Assembly: GCF_000298195.1 (NCBI RefSeq)
Contig: NZ_BAHC01000053.1
Span: 17,610-81,609 of the forward strand
DNA: 64,000 bases
From: Gordonia rhizosphera NBRC 16068
GTDB lineage: Bacteria; Actinomycetota; Actinomycetes; Mycobacteriales; Mycobacteriaceae
Direction of reading: 5' to 3'
The translations under genes and the position numbers were made by a program. The notes beneath the pieces were generated by a model that saw nothing but the letters and a program-made list of their open reading frames with translations, made no database searches and had not been told where the DNA came from. Of the stretch, positions 22,147-31,699 are shown in pieces. Position 1 is the stretch's first letter. Each line of letters begins with the position of its first letter.

Positions 22147-22731
22147 TCAGCGCGCCGCGACGGCGGTCTCGTTGAATCCTCTGGCCATCAACCAGATCGC
22201 CAGGAAGATCTCGTTCGTGATCATCAGCACCAACGTCGCGTCCAACGCCGGGTTGCTGAAGTCGAACCACGACAGCACCGTCGTCAGCACCAGGACGGCG
22301 ACCGCGACGAAACCCCAGATGGCGATGAACCGTGGGACGAGCCTCGTCTGGTAGAGCAGGTAATACATGACGGCCGCGCCGATGATGAAGAAATATATCT
22401 GGACGTATTCGTACAGATCGTCTCGAACCCCGGTCTTGCCGGCCAGGAACAGCGTCCCGGCCGCGATCATGATCACGCCCTCGGCCATTCTCGCCCAGAA
22501 GTAGACGGCCGATGCGATGCGGGACGACGGCCGGAACAACGGATAGAGCAGGATCGCTATCCCGATGACCGACAGACCGCTGAGGACGTCGACGATGAAG
22601 GTGATCGCCCCGGAGTCGGTCGCCTCGGCGAAGAGCATCAGATACGCGGTGAGGATGAACACTCCCGCGAGCGTGGCCCGTGTTCTCCGTGGCAGACCGA
22701 CCGCCGACGGTGTCGCGGATCGTTCCCACAT
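22147..22731 (-). CDS. DUF4386-like integral membrane protein
   Basis: A 194-residue protein with about six hydrophobic helices (VFILTAYLMLFAEA, FIVDVLSGLSVIGIAILLY, VQIYFFIIGAAVMYYLLY and others). The pattern fits the DUF4386 family of unknown function. ATG at 22731 was chosen: further upstream codons are Arg/Pro-rich and overlap the divergent promoter region. Same strand as, but probably not co-functional with, the transglutaminase-domain gene that starts 24 bp further on. Confidence 0.65.
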   Translation of the reverse strand: MWERSATPSAVGLPRRTRATLAGVFILTAYLMLFAEATDSGAITFIVDVLSGLSVIGIAILLYPLFRPSSRIASAVYFWARMAEGVIMIAAGTLFLAGKTGVRDDLYEYVQIYFFIIGAAVMYYLLYQTRLVPRFIAIWGFVAVAVLVLTTVLSWFDFSNPALDATLVLMITNEIFLAIWLMARGFNETAVAAR

Positions 22732-22886
22732 GCCCCCATTGCTACCCGGCGCGGCGGTGTGTGGGCCAGTGCCAAAAGTCACCCAAGTGTGGTCTCGGCG
22801 CGCCTGCACTGGCGGTCGACCCGCAAAAGAGGTAGACCCGGAAACGAGATACCACGGCCGGCGCATCGGCGACGAAAGGGATCGCG

Positions 22887-25800
22887 ATGGCAGATGCGGG
22901 ATGGCAGTTCTGGGTTGACCGGGGCGGCACGTTCACCGACATCGTGGCGCGTCGGCCCGACGGACGCCTACTGACACACAAGTTGCTCTCGGAGGACCCC
23001 GCACGCTACCGCGACGCGGCGGTGGCCGGGATCCGGGCCCTGCTCACGACGACCCCCGACAGCGAGCCCATCCCGGTCGCGGACGTGGAAGCGGTGCGGA
23101 TGGGCACCACCGTCGCGACCAATGCATTGCTGGAACGCACAGGGGAGCGCACGCTCTTGGTGATCACGCGCGGTTTCGGCGACGCACTGCGCATCGGCTA
23201 CCAGAATCGTCCCCGCATCTTCGACCGGCACATCGTGCTGCCGGAGATGCTGTACGAGCGGGTCGTCGAGGTCGATGAGCGGATCAGGGCCGACGGCACG
23301 GTGCTGCAGGCGCCGGATCTCGGGCAGCTGGGCGAACGGCTGCGGGAGGCGCACGCCGATGGCATCCGCGCAGTCGCGGTGGTGTGCCTGCACAGTTACC
23401 TGCACCCGGCCCACGAGGTGGAGATCGGCAAACTCGTCGAGCAGATCGGTTTCGACCAGATCTCGCTGTCGTCGGAAGCGAGCCCACTGATGAAACTGGT
23501 TCCGCGCGGAGACACCACGGTGGTCGACGCCTACCTGTCCCCGGTGCTGCGTCGTTATGTCGACCAGGTGGCAGACCAGATGCGCGGTGTGCGACTGATG
23601 TTCATGCAGTCCAACGGCGGGCTCGCCGAAGCGGGGCACTTCCGCGGCAAGGACGCGATCCTGTCCGGTCCGGCGGGCGGCATCGTGGGCATGGTCCGCA
23701 TGTCCGCGTTGGCCGGATTCGACCACGTCATCGGCTTCGACATGGGAGGCACCTCCACCGACGTGTCGCACTTCGCCGGTGAGTACGAGCGGGTGTTCGA
23801 CACCCAGGTTGCCGGGGTCCGGTTGCGTGCCCCCATGCTCGACATCCACACGGTGGCGGCAGGCGGCGGGTCGATCCTGCATTTCGACGGCACCCGCTAT
23901 CGCGTCGGCCCCGATTCGGCCGGCGCCGACCCCGGCCCGGCCTGCTACCGCGGCGGCGGTCCACTCACCGTCACCGACGCGAACGTGATGCTCGGCCGAA
24001 TCCAGCCCGAGCATTTCCCGGCGGTGTTCGGACCCGACGGGAAGCAGCCGCTGGATGGCGAGATCGTGCGGCGGCGTTTCGCCGAACTGGCCGCCGACAT
24101 CGGGGCGGCCACCGGCGACCGGCGCTCGCCCGAACAGGTCGCCGAGGGCTTCCTGAGGATCGCGGTGACCAACATGGCCAATGCGGTCAAGAAGATCTCC
24201 GTCCAAAAGGGGCACGACGTGACCCGCTATGTGCTGACCACCTTCGGCGGCGCCGGCGGGCAGCATGCGTGCGCGGTCGCCGATGCGCTCGGTATTCGTA
24301 CCGTGCTCGTCCCGCCGATGGCCGGTGTGCTCTCCGCGCTAGGGATCGGCCTGGCCGACACCACCGCGATGCGCGAGCAGTCGGTGGAGATCGGACTCGA
24401 CGCCGCCGCCCTCGACCGGCTGGCCGCCGTCGCGGACTCCCTCGAGCAGGCCGCACGTGCCGAACTGCTCGACGAGGGCATCCGGCCCGAGCAGATCCGG
24501 GTGGTTCGCCGGGTGCACGTGCGCTACGACGGCACCGACACGGCGATCCCGGTTCGTCTGGCCGAGCTCGACGAGATGACGACCGCCTTCGAAACCGCCC
24601 ACCGGGAGACGTACTCGTTCCTCATGGACCGTCCGTTGTTCGCGGCGACGATCTCGGTGGAGACGACCGGGCTCACCGAACAAACTGATCTGTCCGACTT
24701 GGCGTTTCAGGTCGCCGACGCGGCCGGCGCACCGGACACCGTCGGTGTCTACACGGACGGATCGTGGCGTGACGCCCCGCTGAGTCACCGGGAGCGGATG
24801 CGGGTGGGAGACACGATCACGGGACCGGCCATCATCGCCGAGGCCAACGCCACCACCGTCGTCGACGACGGCTGGCGCGCGACGATGTCGCCGTCGGGAC
24901 ATCTGCTCGTCGAGCGCATCGTCGCCCCTGCGGCTCCGGATGCGGGCACCGAGGCCGATCCGGTGCTGCTGGAGATCTTCAACAACCTCTTCATGTCGAT
25001 CGCCGAGCAGATGGGCTTCCGGCTCGAGTCGACCGCCCAGTCGGTGAATATCCGTGAACGCCTGGATTTCTCGTGCGCGCTGTTCGATCCTGACGGCGAC
25101 CTGGTGGCCAATGCACCGCACATCCCGGTCCATCTCGGGTCGATGGGAGCGACCGTCAAAGAAGTCGTCCGCCGCCGCGGCGCCATGAGGCCCGGCGACG
25201 TGTACGCGGTCAACGACCCCTACCACGGCGGTACCCACCTGCCGGACGTCACGGTGGTGACCCCGGTCTTCGACACCGCGGGCGAGCACATCCTGTTCTT
25301 CGTCGCCTCCCGCGGCCATCACGCCGAGATCGGCGGGATCACCCCGGGATCGATGCCGGCGAACAGTCACGACATCCACGAGGAGGGCGTGCTGTTCGAC
25401 AACTGGCTACTCGCCGAGGGCGGACAGTTCCGCGAGTCGGCGACCCGAGACCTGCTCACCGAAGGGCCGTTCGGCTCCCGCAATCCCGACACCAACCTCG
25501 CCGACCTCCGCGCACAGGTCGCCGCCAACCAGAAGGGCGTCGACGAGGTCGGCAAGATGATCGACCACTTCGGCCTCGATGTCGTGCAGGCCTACATGCG
25601 TCACGTCCAGGACAACGCCGAGGAAGCGGTCCGTCGCGTCATCGACAGACTCGACGACGGCGACTACCGCTACACCACGGATTCGGGTGCGACGATCGCC
25701 GTGCACATCGCGGTGGACCGCGAAACCCGCAGCGCGACCATCGACTTCACCGGAACATCGCCGCAGTTGGATACCAACTTCAACGCGCCGTCGTCGGTGG

Positions 25801-26480
25801 TCACGGCCGCGGTGCTCTACGTGTTCCGGACCCTGGTCGCCGACGAGATCCCGCTCAACGACGGCTGCTTGCGGCCGCTGCACATCGTCATCCCGGACGC
25901 GACGATGCTCGCACCCGCCTACCCGGCCGCGGTGGTCGCCGGCAACGTCGAGACCTCGCAGGCCATCACCGGTGCGCTGTTCGGCGCGCTGCGGGTGCAG
26001 GCGGAAGGGTCCGGGACGATGAACAACGTCACCTTCGGCAACGCGCGGCACCAGTACTACGAAACCCTCGGGTCCGGTTCCGGCGCGGGCGACGGGTTCG
26101 ACGGCGCGTCGGTCGTGCAGACGCACATGACCAACTCGCGGCTCACCGATCCGGAGGTTCTGGAATGGCGTTTTCCGGTGTTGCTGCGGGAGTTCGGCAT
26201 CCGGCGCGGCAGCGGCGGCTCCGGACGTTGGCACGGCGGTGACGGCGGTGTCCGTCGGATCGAGTTCACCGAGCCGATGGTGGTGAGTACCCTGTCCGGA
26301 CACCGGCGCGTGCCGCCCTACGGGATGGCCGGCGGTGCACCGGGGGCGCTGGGACACAACCGTGTCGAACGCGCCGACGGCACCGTCGTCGAGTTGGCCG
26401 GGTGCGACTCGACCGAGGTCCGGCCCGGCGACACACTCGTCATCGAAACCCCCGGCGGGGGCGGATACGGCATCGCCTGA
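22887..26480 (+). CDS. 5-oxoprolinase / hydantoinase A-B fusion
   Basis: A 1197-residue ATP-dependent lactam hydrolase with both halves fused as in eukaryotic OPLAH. Residues ~1-690 are the HyuA/oxoprolinase A part (DRGGTFTDIVARR at the N terminus, GFDMGGTSTDVS, PACYRGGGPLTVTDAN). Residues ~695-1197 are the HyuB part (MSIAEQMGFRLESTA, VNDPYHGGTHLPDVT, TPGGGGYG at the C terminus). It probably opens 5-oxoproline or a hydantoin to the amino acid at the cost of ATP. Start ATG 22887 follows GAAAGGGAT. It stands alone and is convergent with the sulfatase gene. Confidence 0.88.
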   Translation: MADAGWQFWVDRGGTFTDIVARRPDGRLLTHKLLSEDPARYRDAAVAGIRALLTTTPDSEPIPVADVEAVRMGTTVATNALLERTGERTLLVITRGFGDALRIGYQNRPRIFDRHIVLPEMLYERVVEVDERIRADGTVLQAPDLGQLGERLREAHADGIRAVAVVCLHSYLHPAHEVEIGKLVEQIGFDQISLSSEASPLMKLVPRGDTTVVDAYLSPVLRRYVDQVADQMRGVRLMFMQSNGGLAEAGHFRGKDAILSGPAGGIVGMVRMSALAGFDHVIGFDMGGTSTDVSHFAGEYERVFDTQVAGVRLRAPMLDIHTVAAGGGSILHFDGTRYRVGPDSAGADPGPACYRGGGPLTVTDANVMLGRIQPEHFPAVFGPDGKQPLDGEIVRRRFAELAADIGAATGDRRSPEQVAEGFLRIAVTNMANAVKKISVQKGHDVTRYVLTTFGGAGGQHACAVADALGIRTVLVPPMAGVLSALGIGLADTTAMREQSVEIGLDAAALDRLAAVADSLEQAARAELLDEGIRPEQIRVVRRVHVRYDGTDTAIPVRLAELDEMTTAFETAHRETYSFLMDRPLFAATISVETTGLTEQTDLSDLAFQVADAAGAPDTVGVYTDGSWRDAPLSHRERMRVGDTITGPAIIAEANATTVVDDGWRATMSPSGHLLVERIVAPAAPDAGTEADPVLLEIFNNLFMSIAEQMGFRLESTAQSVNIRERLDFSCALFDPDGDLVANAPHIPVHLGSMGATVKEVVRRRGAMRPGDVYAVNDPYHGGTHLPDVTVVTPVFDTAGEHILFFVASRGHHAEIGGITPGSMPANSHDIHEEGVLFDNWLLAEGGQFRESATRDLLTEGPFGSRNPDTNLADLRAQVAANQKGVDEVGKMIDHFGLDVVQAYMRHVQDNAEEAVRRVIDRLDDGDYRYTTDSGATIAVHIAVDRETRSATIDFTGTSPQLDTNFNAPSSVVTAAVLYVFRTLVADEIPLNDGCLRPLHIVIPDATMLAPAYPAAVVAGNVETSQAITGALFGALRVQAEGSGTMNNVTFGNARHQYYETLGSGSGAGDGFDGASVVQTHMTNSRLTDPEVLEWRFPVLLREFGIRRGSGGSGRWHGGDGGVRRIEFTEPMVVSTLSGHRRVPPYGMAGGAPGALGHNRVERADGTVVELAGCDSTEVRPGDTLVIETPGGGGYGIA

Positions 26481-26535
26481 TCGGACCGGAACCTCGAACC
26501 TCGCACAGCACTCCGGGCCCTACTGCACCTCAGGC

Positions 26536-28887
26536 CTACTGTGTGGCCATGAAGATGCGTGAGGACAACTCGGAGGCCGCAAGCTTCGCTTCGTTGGTGG
26601 CCACCTCGTCGAAGGACTGGCCCGAATCGATGTCGACCATCGCCCGATGCAGCTTCCCGGTGAACCGGAAGGGTGACTCGTAGGCCTGCGAGACCGGCGT
26701 GATCAGATCGCAGCCGATGTCGAAGGACTCCTGGACCGTGTACCGCATCGGCACCTGTTGCGCGAAGGTGCCGGCACCGATCACGTCGGTGCCCGCGCGC
26801 AAGGTGGCCCAGCCTCCGGTGCCGAGCGTGCCCGGCTCGTCGCATTCGATCTGGGCCGACACGACGTAGCGGCCGACCGGCAACGGCGCGTCCGAGGACA
26901 CCCGGTAGCGGTGCTCCCCGAACCAGTTGTGCTCCCAGTGCAGTCTGCCGTCCTGCACGAAGAACGTGTACCCGGCCGTACGCCCGCCGCAGGAGATCAG
27001 CACACCCTCCGTGCCGCTGTCGAGGATCTCGATCTCGGCGGAGAGAACGTGGTCGACGTTCTTGATCGGCGGCGACGAGGTCTCCGGAACGCGCACCGTT
27101 CCCGGGAAGTACGTGAAGTTCTTCTTGCCGGCGATATGGCTCGGGCGCAGGCTCACGTCCGCGCGTTCCGAGAATCGATCGTCGAGCGGCAGCACGTTGT
27201 ACTTGGCGGCCTCGGCCATGAACAGGTCCTGCAGCTCACGGAGCTTCCCGGGGTGCTCTGCGGCAAGATCGTGGGCCTGTGAGAAGTCCTCGTCGACGTT
27301 GTACAACTCCCAGGCGTCCGCAGCGAAGTCGGCCGAACCGCGCATCTGCCACGGGGTCTTGTGCTTGCAGCCCGCGACCCAGCCCTCGTGGTAGATGGCG
27401 CGGTTGCCGAACATCTCGAAGTACTGGGTGAGGTGCCGGTCGTCGGCAACGGCGTCGGTCCAGGTGTATGCCATCGACGTGCCCTCGACCGGTGTCTGCG
27501 CCGCGCCGTTCACGTGGGTCGGGTGGGGGATACCGACGGCCTCGAGGATGGTGGGCGCGATGTCGATCACGTGGTGGAACTGGGAGCGCACGATGTCGTT
27601 GTCGTCGATGTGCCCGGGATGGCGCATGACGAGTCCGTTGCGGGTGCCGCCGAAGTGCGAGGCCACCTGCTTCATCCACTGGAACGGGGACGAGCCCGCC
27701 CAGCACCACGGCACCGGATAGTGGTTCTCGTGGTTCGGACCGCCGATCTCGTCGATGTGTGCGAGCATCGTCTCCAGGTCGTCGTTGAAGCCGTGCTGCG
27801 TCTTCATGTTGTTCAGCGTGCCGGTGAGTGTTCCCTCGGCGCTGGGCCCGTTGTCGCCGATGATGTAAATGACGAGCGTGTTGTCGGCGACCCCGAGCGT
27901 GTCGAGCGCATCGATGAGGCGGCCCGCCTGGGCATCGGTGTGCTCGAGGAACCCGGCGAACACTTCCTGCATCCGGGCGTACAGCCGCTTCGCGTCGTCG
28001 GACTGCTCATCCCAGGCCGGGATCTCATCCGGGCGAGGGGTCAGCTCCGTGTCCGCGGGGATGATGCCCAGGGCCTTCTGGCGTTCGAACGTCAACTGCC
28101 GTTCGCGGTCCCAGCCGTGGTCGAACGCACCGCGGTACCGATCCGACCACTCTTTGTCGACGTGATGAGGCGCGTGCGCGGCGCCCGGCGTCCAGAACAC
28201 GAAGAAGGGCTTGTCGGGAGCCGAGGCCTTCTGATTCGTCATCCACTCGATGGCCTTGTCCGCCATCGCCTCGGTGAAATGCCAGTTCTCGTCGGCGTCC
28301 GCGGGACGCTCGACCGGACTGGTGTTTTCCCACAACGGGGTGTTCCACTGGTCGGCTTCACCGCCCAGGAACCCCCAGTAGTACTCGAAGCCCTTGCCGG
28401 TCGGCCAGCGGTCGAACGGGCCGGCGGCACTGGTCTCGTGGTCGGGGGTGTTGTGCCACTTGCCGAATGCGGCCGTGCTGTAGCCGTTGAGCTTGAGGAC
28501 CTCGGCGACGGATGCGGATTCCGGACCCCACTGTCCGTCGTAGCCGGGAAATGCGGTCGCCAGCTCCATGATGTTGCCGGAACCCACCGAGTGATGGTTT
28601 CGTCCCGACAAGAGCGCTGCACGGGTGGGCGAGCACAGTGCGGTGGTGTGGAATCGGTTGTAGAAGGCGCCCTCCGACGCGAGTTGTTCGAGGTGCGGAG
28701 TCCTCGCGGGCCCGCCACACAGGCTGGGCTGACCGAATCCCACGTCGTCGAGCATGATGACGACGACGTTCGGAGCCCCCGCGGGCGCCGACGGTGGGCT
28801 CATCACGCCCGCCTGGGAATCCTGGTAGGTCACGCCGATCTGCCCGGAGAACGGTTCGGGCGGAAGCGGCAGGTGTTCGCGGCTCAT
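26536..28887 (-). CDS. Arylsulfatase (type I, formylglycine-dependent), sulfatase 1
   Basis: 783 residues. The sulfatase signature LCSPTRAALLSGR holds Cys85 (CxPxR), the residue that must be oxidised to formylglycine. VVVIMLDDVGFG gives the metal-binding Asp pair near the N terminus and IIGDNGPSAEG is the later metal-binding segment. It hydrolyses sulfate esters. It is as long as mycobacterial AtsA (~787) and has no signal peptide, so it acts in the cytosol. ATG 28887 follows TGAGGAAAAC. It lies downstream of, and on the same strand as, a GPH-type transporter, with a second sulfatase and an AraC regulator beyond. Confidence 0.9.
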   Translation of the reverse strand: MSREHLPLPPEPFSGQIGVTYQDSQAGVMSPPSAPAGAPNVVVIMLDDVGFGQPSLCGGPARTPHLEQLASEGAFYNRFHTTALCSPTRAALLSGRNHHSVGSGNIMELATAFPGYDGQWGPESASVAEVLKLNGYSTAAFGKWHNTPDHETSAAGPFDRWPTGKGFEYYWGFLGGEADQWNTPLWENTSPVERPADADENWHFTEAMADKAIEWMTNQKASAPDKPFFVFWTPGAAHAPHHVDKEWSDRYRGAFDHGWDRERQLTFERQKALGIIPADTELTPRPDEIPAWDEQSDDAKRLYARMQEVFAGFLEHTDAQAGRLIDALDTLGVADNTLVIYIIGDNGPSAEGTLTGTLNNMKTQHGFNDDLETMLAHIDEIGGPNHENHYPVPWCWAGSSPFQWMKQVASHFGGTRNGLVMRHPGHIDDNDIVRSQFHHVIDIAPTILEAVGIPHPTHVNGAAQTPVEGTSMAYTWTDAVADDRHLTQYFEMFGNRAIYHEGWVAGCKHKTPWQMRGSADFAADAWELYNVDEDFSQAHDLAAEHPGKLRELQDLFMAEAAKYNVLPLDDRFSERADVSLRPSHIAGKKNFTYFPGTVRVPETSSPPIKNVDHVLSAEIEILDSGTEGVLISCGGRTAGYTFFVQDGRLHWEHNWFGEHRYRVSSDAPLPVGRYVVSAQIECDEPGTLGTGGWATLRAGTDVIGAGTFAQQVPMRYTVQESFDIGCDLITPVSQAYESPFRFTGKLHRAMVDIDSGQSFDEVATNEAKLAASELSSRIFMATQ

Positions 28888-28902
28888 GGTGTTTTCCTCA
28901 AT

Positions 28903-28958
28903 GATGGTGTGGCGCTGATGTTGTGGCGAATGATGTTGTCGCGCAGACGTTGTCGCGG
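28903..28958. repeat. Four imperfect 12-bp repeats spaced 14-15 bp upstream of sulfatase 1
   Basis: GATGGTGTGGCG (28903), GATGTTGTGGCG (28917), GATGTTGTCGCG (28932) and GACGTTGTCGCG (28947) follow each other at 14-15-bp steps, just upstream of the sulfatase 1 ribosome binding site. They could be slippage products or binding sites. Confidence 0.6.
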
Positions 28959-29049
28959 CGTAGCGGAAGCAGTGCCCGCGGGTGCGTTCGGCTCTTGGTG
29001 AAGACGAACCCACCCGGGTACTGCCGTTGGGGTCGGGGACGGCGGTGGG

Positions 29050-30414
29050 TCAGACCGCGGTCGTGTTGCCGAGTCGGCCGGCGTCGGTGGTGCGGTAGCG
29101 GCGGACCAGCGGCAGCAGGCACAGCAGGAGGGTGGCGGGGATGAGCGAGAATCCGAGCAGCAGACCCTCCAGTGCGGTGGAGGACTGGGTGACCGCGTGG
29201 GTGGAGGACACGAAGCCGGTCGCGGCGAGGATGAGGCTGTAGCAGAGGGGGCCGAGGGCGTGGGAACCGTTGTCGGCGGCAGTCCACAGTCCGGTGAAGG
29301 CGCCTGCCTGGTCTCGTCCGGTGCGCTGCGTGTCGGCGGCGATGGTGTCGGGCAGCATGGCGAACAGGGGGACCTGGGTGCCCATGGTGGCGATGCCGAT
29401 CAGGGCGGCGACGATGATGGTGGGGAGCAGGCCGGACTTGACGGCGGGGTAGAAGGCGGCGCCCGCGATGGCCCATGCGCAGATCATCAGGGTGAACATG
29501 CGTGGCTTGCCGATCCGGCGGGTGTAACGGCCGATCAGCGGGGCCGACAGCGCGCTTCCGATGGTGATGACCAGGAACACGATGGCGGTTTTCGCCTGGC
29601 CACCCAGGTAGTAGGTGGCGACGTAGGGCAGGCCGGTGAGCGCCATGGTCTGGAAGATGACCATCAGCATGTAGGTGGTGACGAGGATGAAGAACGCCTT
29701 GTTGCCACGTGCGGTCCGGAAGGATTCACGCAGGCTGAGGCCTTCGCCGCCGGAGCCCGAGCCGGAGCGGACCCACCGCGTCGAGCGCACGGGCACGAGC
29801 ATCGCACACAGGAGGCCGATGCCGACGACGATGGCCATGGTTCGGTACGAGGCCATGGTGCCGTGGCCGACGAGCTTGGGTGCGATGACGCCGCCGATCA
29901 GGAATCCGAGCGTGAAGAACATCGACCGCCAGGTCATGATCCGGGTCCGCTCGACGGGCGAACCGGTCATCTCGGCAGCGAGGGCGGTCTGGGGGACCTG
30001 GAACAGCAGATAGCCGGTGGACGCGAGCAGGAAGGCCACCAGGACCCACAGCGCTCCGGCGTTGCCGGTGACCGGCGAGGCGAAGGTCAGTACGAAGAAC
30101 AGGGGCAGGGCCAGGGCGCCGATCCGCATCAGGCGCTGGCGTCCACCGGTGCGGGCGGCCTCGCGGTCGCTGAGTGCTCCGGCCCAGGGGCTGAGCAGGG
30201 TGTCCCACAGTTTCGGCAGCGCGACGATGAGACCGGCCAGGCCGGCGGCCACGCCGAGGGTGTTGGTCAGGTAGATGATCAACAGCAGGCCGGGTGCGGT
30301 CAGGAATGTGTTCGAGGCCAGGAAGCCGGTGGACCAGCCGAGCAATCGGGGTCGCGACAGCATGGATGTCTCTGTTCTCGGGGGTGATGTGGTGTGGGCT
30401 TCGGTCAGGGACAT
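29050..30414 (-). CDS. MFS transporter, GPH (glycoside/cation symporter)-like
   Basis: A 454-residue protein with ~12 transmembrane segments and an early PKLWDTLLSPWAGALSDR segment like the D-P-hhGxhsD loop of GPH/MFS_2 symporters. It has a cytosolic loop around 205-225 (SGSGSGGEG). It probably imports a glycoside or sulfate ester for the neighbouring cytosolic sulfatases, since neither sulfatase is secreted. Start ATG 30414 follows GGAAGGATC. The 162-bp gap to sulfatase 1 holds the 12-bp repeats. An operator-like motif (30520-30548) lies ~105 bp upstream, inside the end of the regulator gene. Confidence 0.75.
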   Translation of the reverse strand: MSLTEAHTTSPPRTETSMLSRPRLLGWSTGFLASNTFLTAPGLLLIIYLTNTLGVAAGLAGLIVALPKLWDTLLSPWAGALSDREAARTGGRQRLMRIGALALPLFFVLTFASPVTGNAGALWVLVAFLLASTGYLLFQVPQTALAAEMTGSPVERTRIMTWRSMFFTLGFLIGGVIAPKLVGHGTMASYRTMAIVVGIGLLCAMLVPVRSTRWVRSGSGSGGEGLSLRESFRTARGNKAFFILVTTYMLMVIFQTMALTGLPYVATYYLGGQAKTAIVFLVITIGSALSAPLIGRYTRRIGKPRMFTLMICAWAIAGAAFYPAVKSGLLPTIIVAALIGIATMGTQVPLFAMLPDTIAADTQRTGRDQAGAFTGLWTAADNGSHALGPLCYSLILAATGFVSSTHAVTQSSTALEGLLLGFSLIPATLLLCLLPLVRRYRTTDAGRLGNTTAV

Positions 30415-30515
30415 TGGGGGAGATCCTTCCGAGGGGACTGCCGCGGTCTCCGCGAATGCGGTGGCCGGGCTGTGAGGAGGGGAGAACGGATCTCAGTGTG
30501 CGAGCTGGGTCACAG

Positions 30516-31574
30516 TCAAAACTTGACTCGAGATGACTGGTTCTTGACATCAGAAGTCACTCTGCTGGGCGTCTCGGTGGTGACCCGCTTGCGGTAGTTG
30601 CGGGGACTGGTGCCGAACCAGCGCTGACATGCGCGGGTGAGTGTGCTCTGTTCGGAGTACCCGAGTTCGCGGGCGATGTAGGTGAAGCTCAGGTCGGTGT
30701 CGCGGAGGTAGCGTTCGGCGACATCACGTCGGACGTCGTCGACGAGGTCGGCGAAGGTCGTGCCGTGTGCCTCCAGGCGTCGTTGGAACGTCCGCGGATG
30801 CATCGCGAACTGCTTGGCGACCATGTCGAGGGTGGCCCCGGTCGGAAGCAGCCGGCTGACGAGCTCGGTCGCGCGAAACGTCAGGCCCGTCTCGCTCGGG
30901 GGCAGGACGGTGTCGAGGTAACGCCGAATCACCTCATTGGCGGCGCGATCACGGCTGAGCGGACGTTCGAGATCGCGGGCACGCAAGGTGAACCCCGCAC
31001 GTGGTTGTTCGAACCGCGGACCGCCCCCGTAGTAGGCGAGGTAATCCTTGCGGGGCGCGAGCGCACGATGGGTGTGGTGCACCTGCAACGGCGAGTATTC
31101 CGGCCCCAGGAGGAATCGGAACACCTTCAGCGACATGCCCAGGGCGAGCTCTTGTGTCTGAGCGTGCGGCGGGAGCCGGTCGAGCAGGGGCCGGATCTCG
31201 TAGAACACCCTCTCGCCGCTTCCCGTCGGTTGCAGTGAGATCGCGAGCGCGGGTCCGTACGCGCTGACGTACTTCACCGCGATGTCGAACGCGTCGCTGA
31301 CTTTCGGAGCCGTCCGCAGGGCCACCCCCAGTGGTCCGAGGATCTCGACGCCCTGTCGGCGTGCGGCCAGTTGTCGGCCGAAATCGATCGCCCCGGTCGC
31401 TTCCGCCGCGCTCTCGACCGCCTTGATGTGGCTCAGGTAGGGGATGAACACGTCGTGGTTGCCCGCGTCCTCGGGACGCAGGCCCGCGGCGCGGAGCAAC
31501 ACGTCGGGGTCTGCGCCGAGTTCGGCGACCTGCTCCCGATATCCGGTGAGCACCGAGCCGCGGATGACCGACAT
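30516..31574 (-). CDS. AraC-family transcriptional regulator
   Basis: 352 residues. The N-terminal ~200 residues resemble the ligand-binding domain of the AraC_arabinose_bd (OruR/ArgR-like) group. The C-terminal ~100 residues are the AraC DNA-binding domain, with the second helix-turn-helix in SFTYIARELGYSEQSTLTRACQ and the closing WFGTSPRNYRK. It sits between, and divergent from one of, two sulfatase genes and very likely controls them and the transporter. Oddly, the last ~9 codons (after the conserved end) are written in a DNA motif that recurs upstream of its own start, so the gene tail doubles as a likely binding site. Confidence 0.88.
   Translation of the reverse strand: MSVIRGSVLTGYREQVAELGADPDVLLRAAGLRPEDAGNHDVFIPYLSHIKAVESAAEATGAIDFGRQLAARRQGVEILGPLGVALRTAPKVSDAFDIAVKYVSAYGPALAISLQPTGSGERVFYEIRPLLDRLPPHAQTQELALGMSLKVFRFLLGPEYSPLQVHHTHRALAPRKDYLAYYGGGPRFEQPRAGFTLRARDLERPLSRDRAANEVIRRYLDTVLPPSETGLTFRATELVSRLLPTGATLDMVAKQFAMHPRTFQRRLEAHGTTFADLVDDVRRDVAERYLRDTDLSFTYIARELGYSEQSTLTRACQRWFGTSPRNYRKRVTTETPSRVTSDVKNQSSRVKF
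30520..30548 (+). promoter_or_regulatory. Operator-like motif, copy 1 (end of araC-type gene, upstream of transporter)
   Basis: A 29-bp stretch with three TGAC boxes at steps of 10 and 11 bp (about one helix turn). It matches copy 2 at 24 of 29 positions in inverted orientation. It lies ~105 bp upstream of the GPH transporter start. Confidence 0.6.
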
Positions 31575-31604
31575 ATAACCATCCTGCGAAGGCTGTCGTG
31601 TCAG

Positions 31605-31633
31605 GTCAAGTACCTGTCATCTGAAGTCGAGTT
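31605..31633 (-). promoter_or_regulatory. Operator-like motif, copy 2 (regulator/sulfatase 2 intergenic region)
   Basis: Reverse-strand copy of the 29-bp motif, with CGAC/TGAC/TGAC boxes at the same 10- and 11-bp steps. It is 30 bp upstream of the regulator start (31574) and 66 bp upstream of the sulfatase 2 start (31700), suited to control both divergent promoters. Confidence 0.6.
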
Positions 31634-31699
31634 TGCCACCGGCATTGTCGCGCACGATCGATGTCATTCCAGAGCGACATCCCTGAAAGGACGGCCCCG

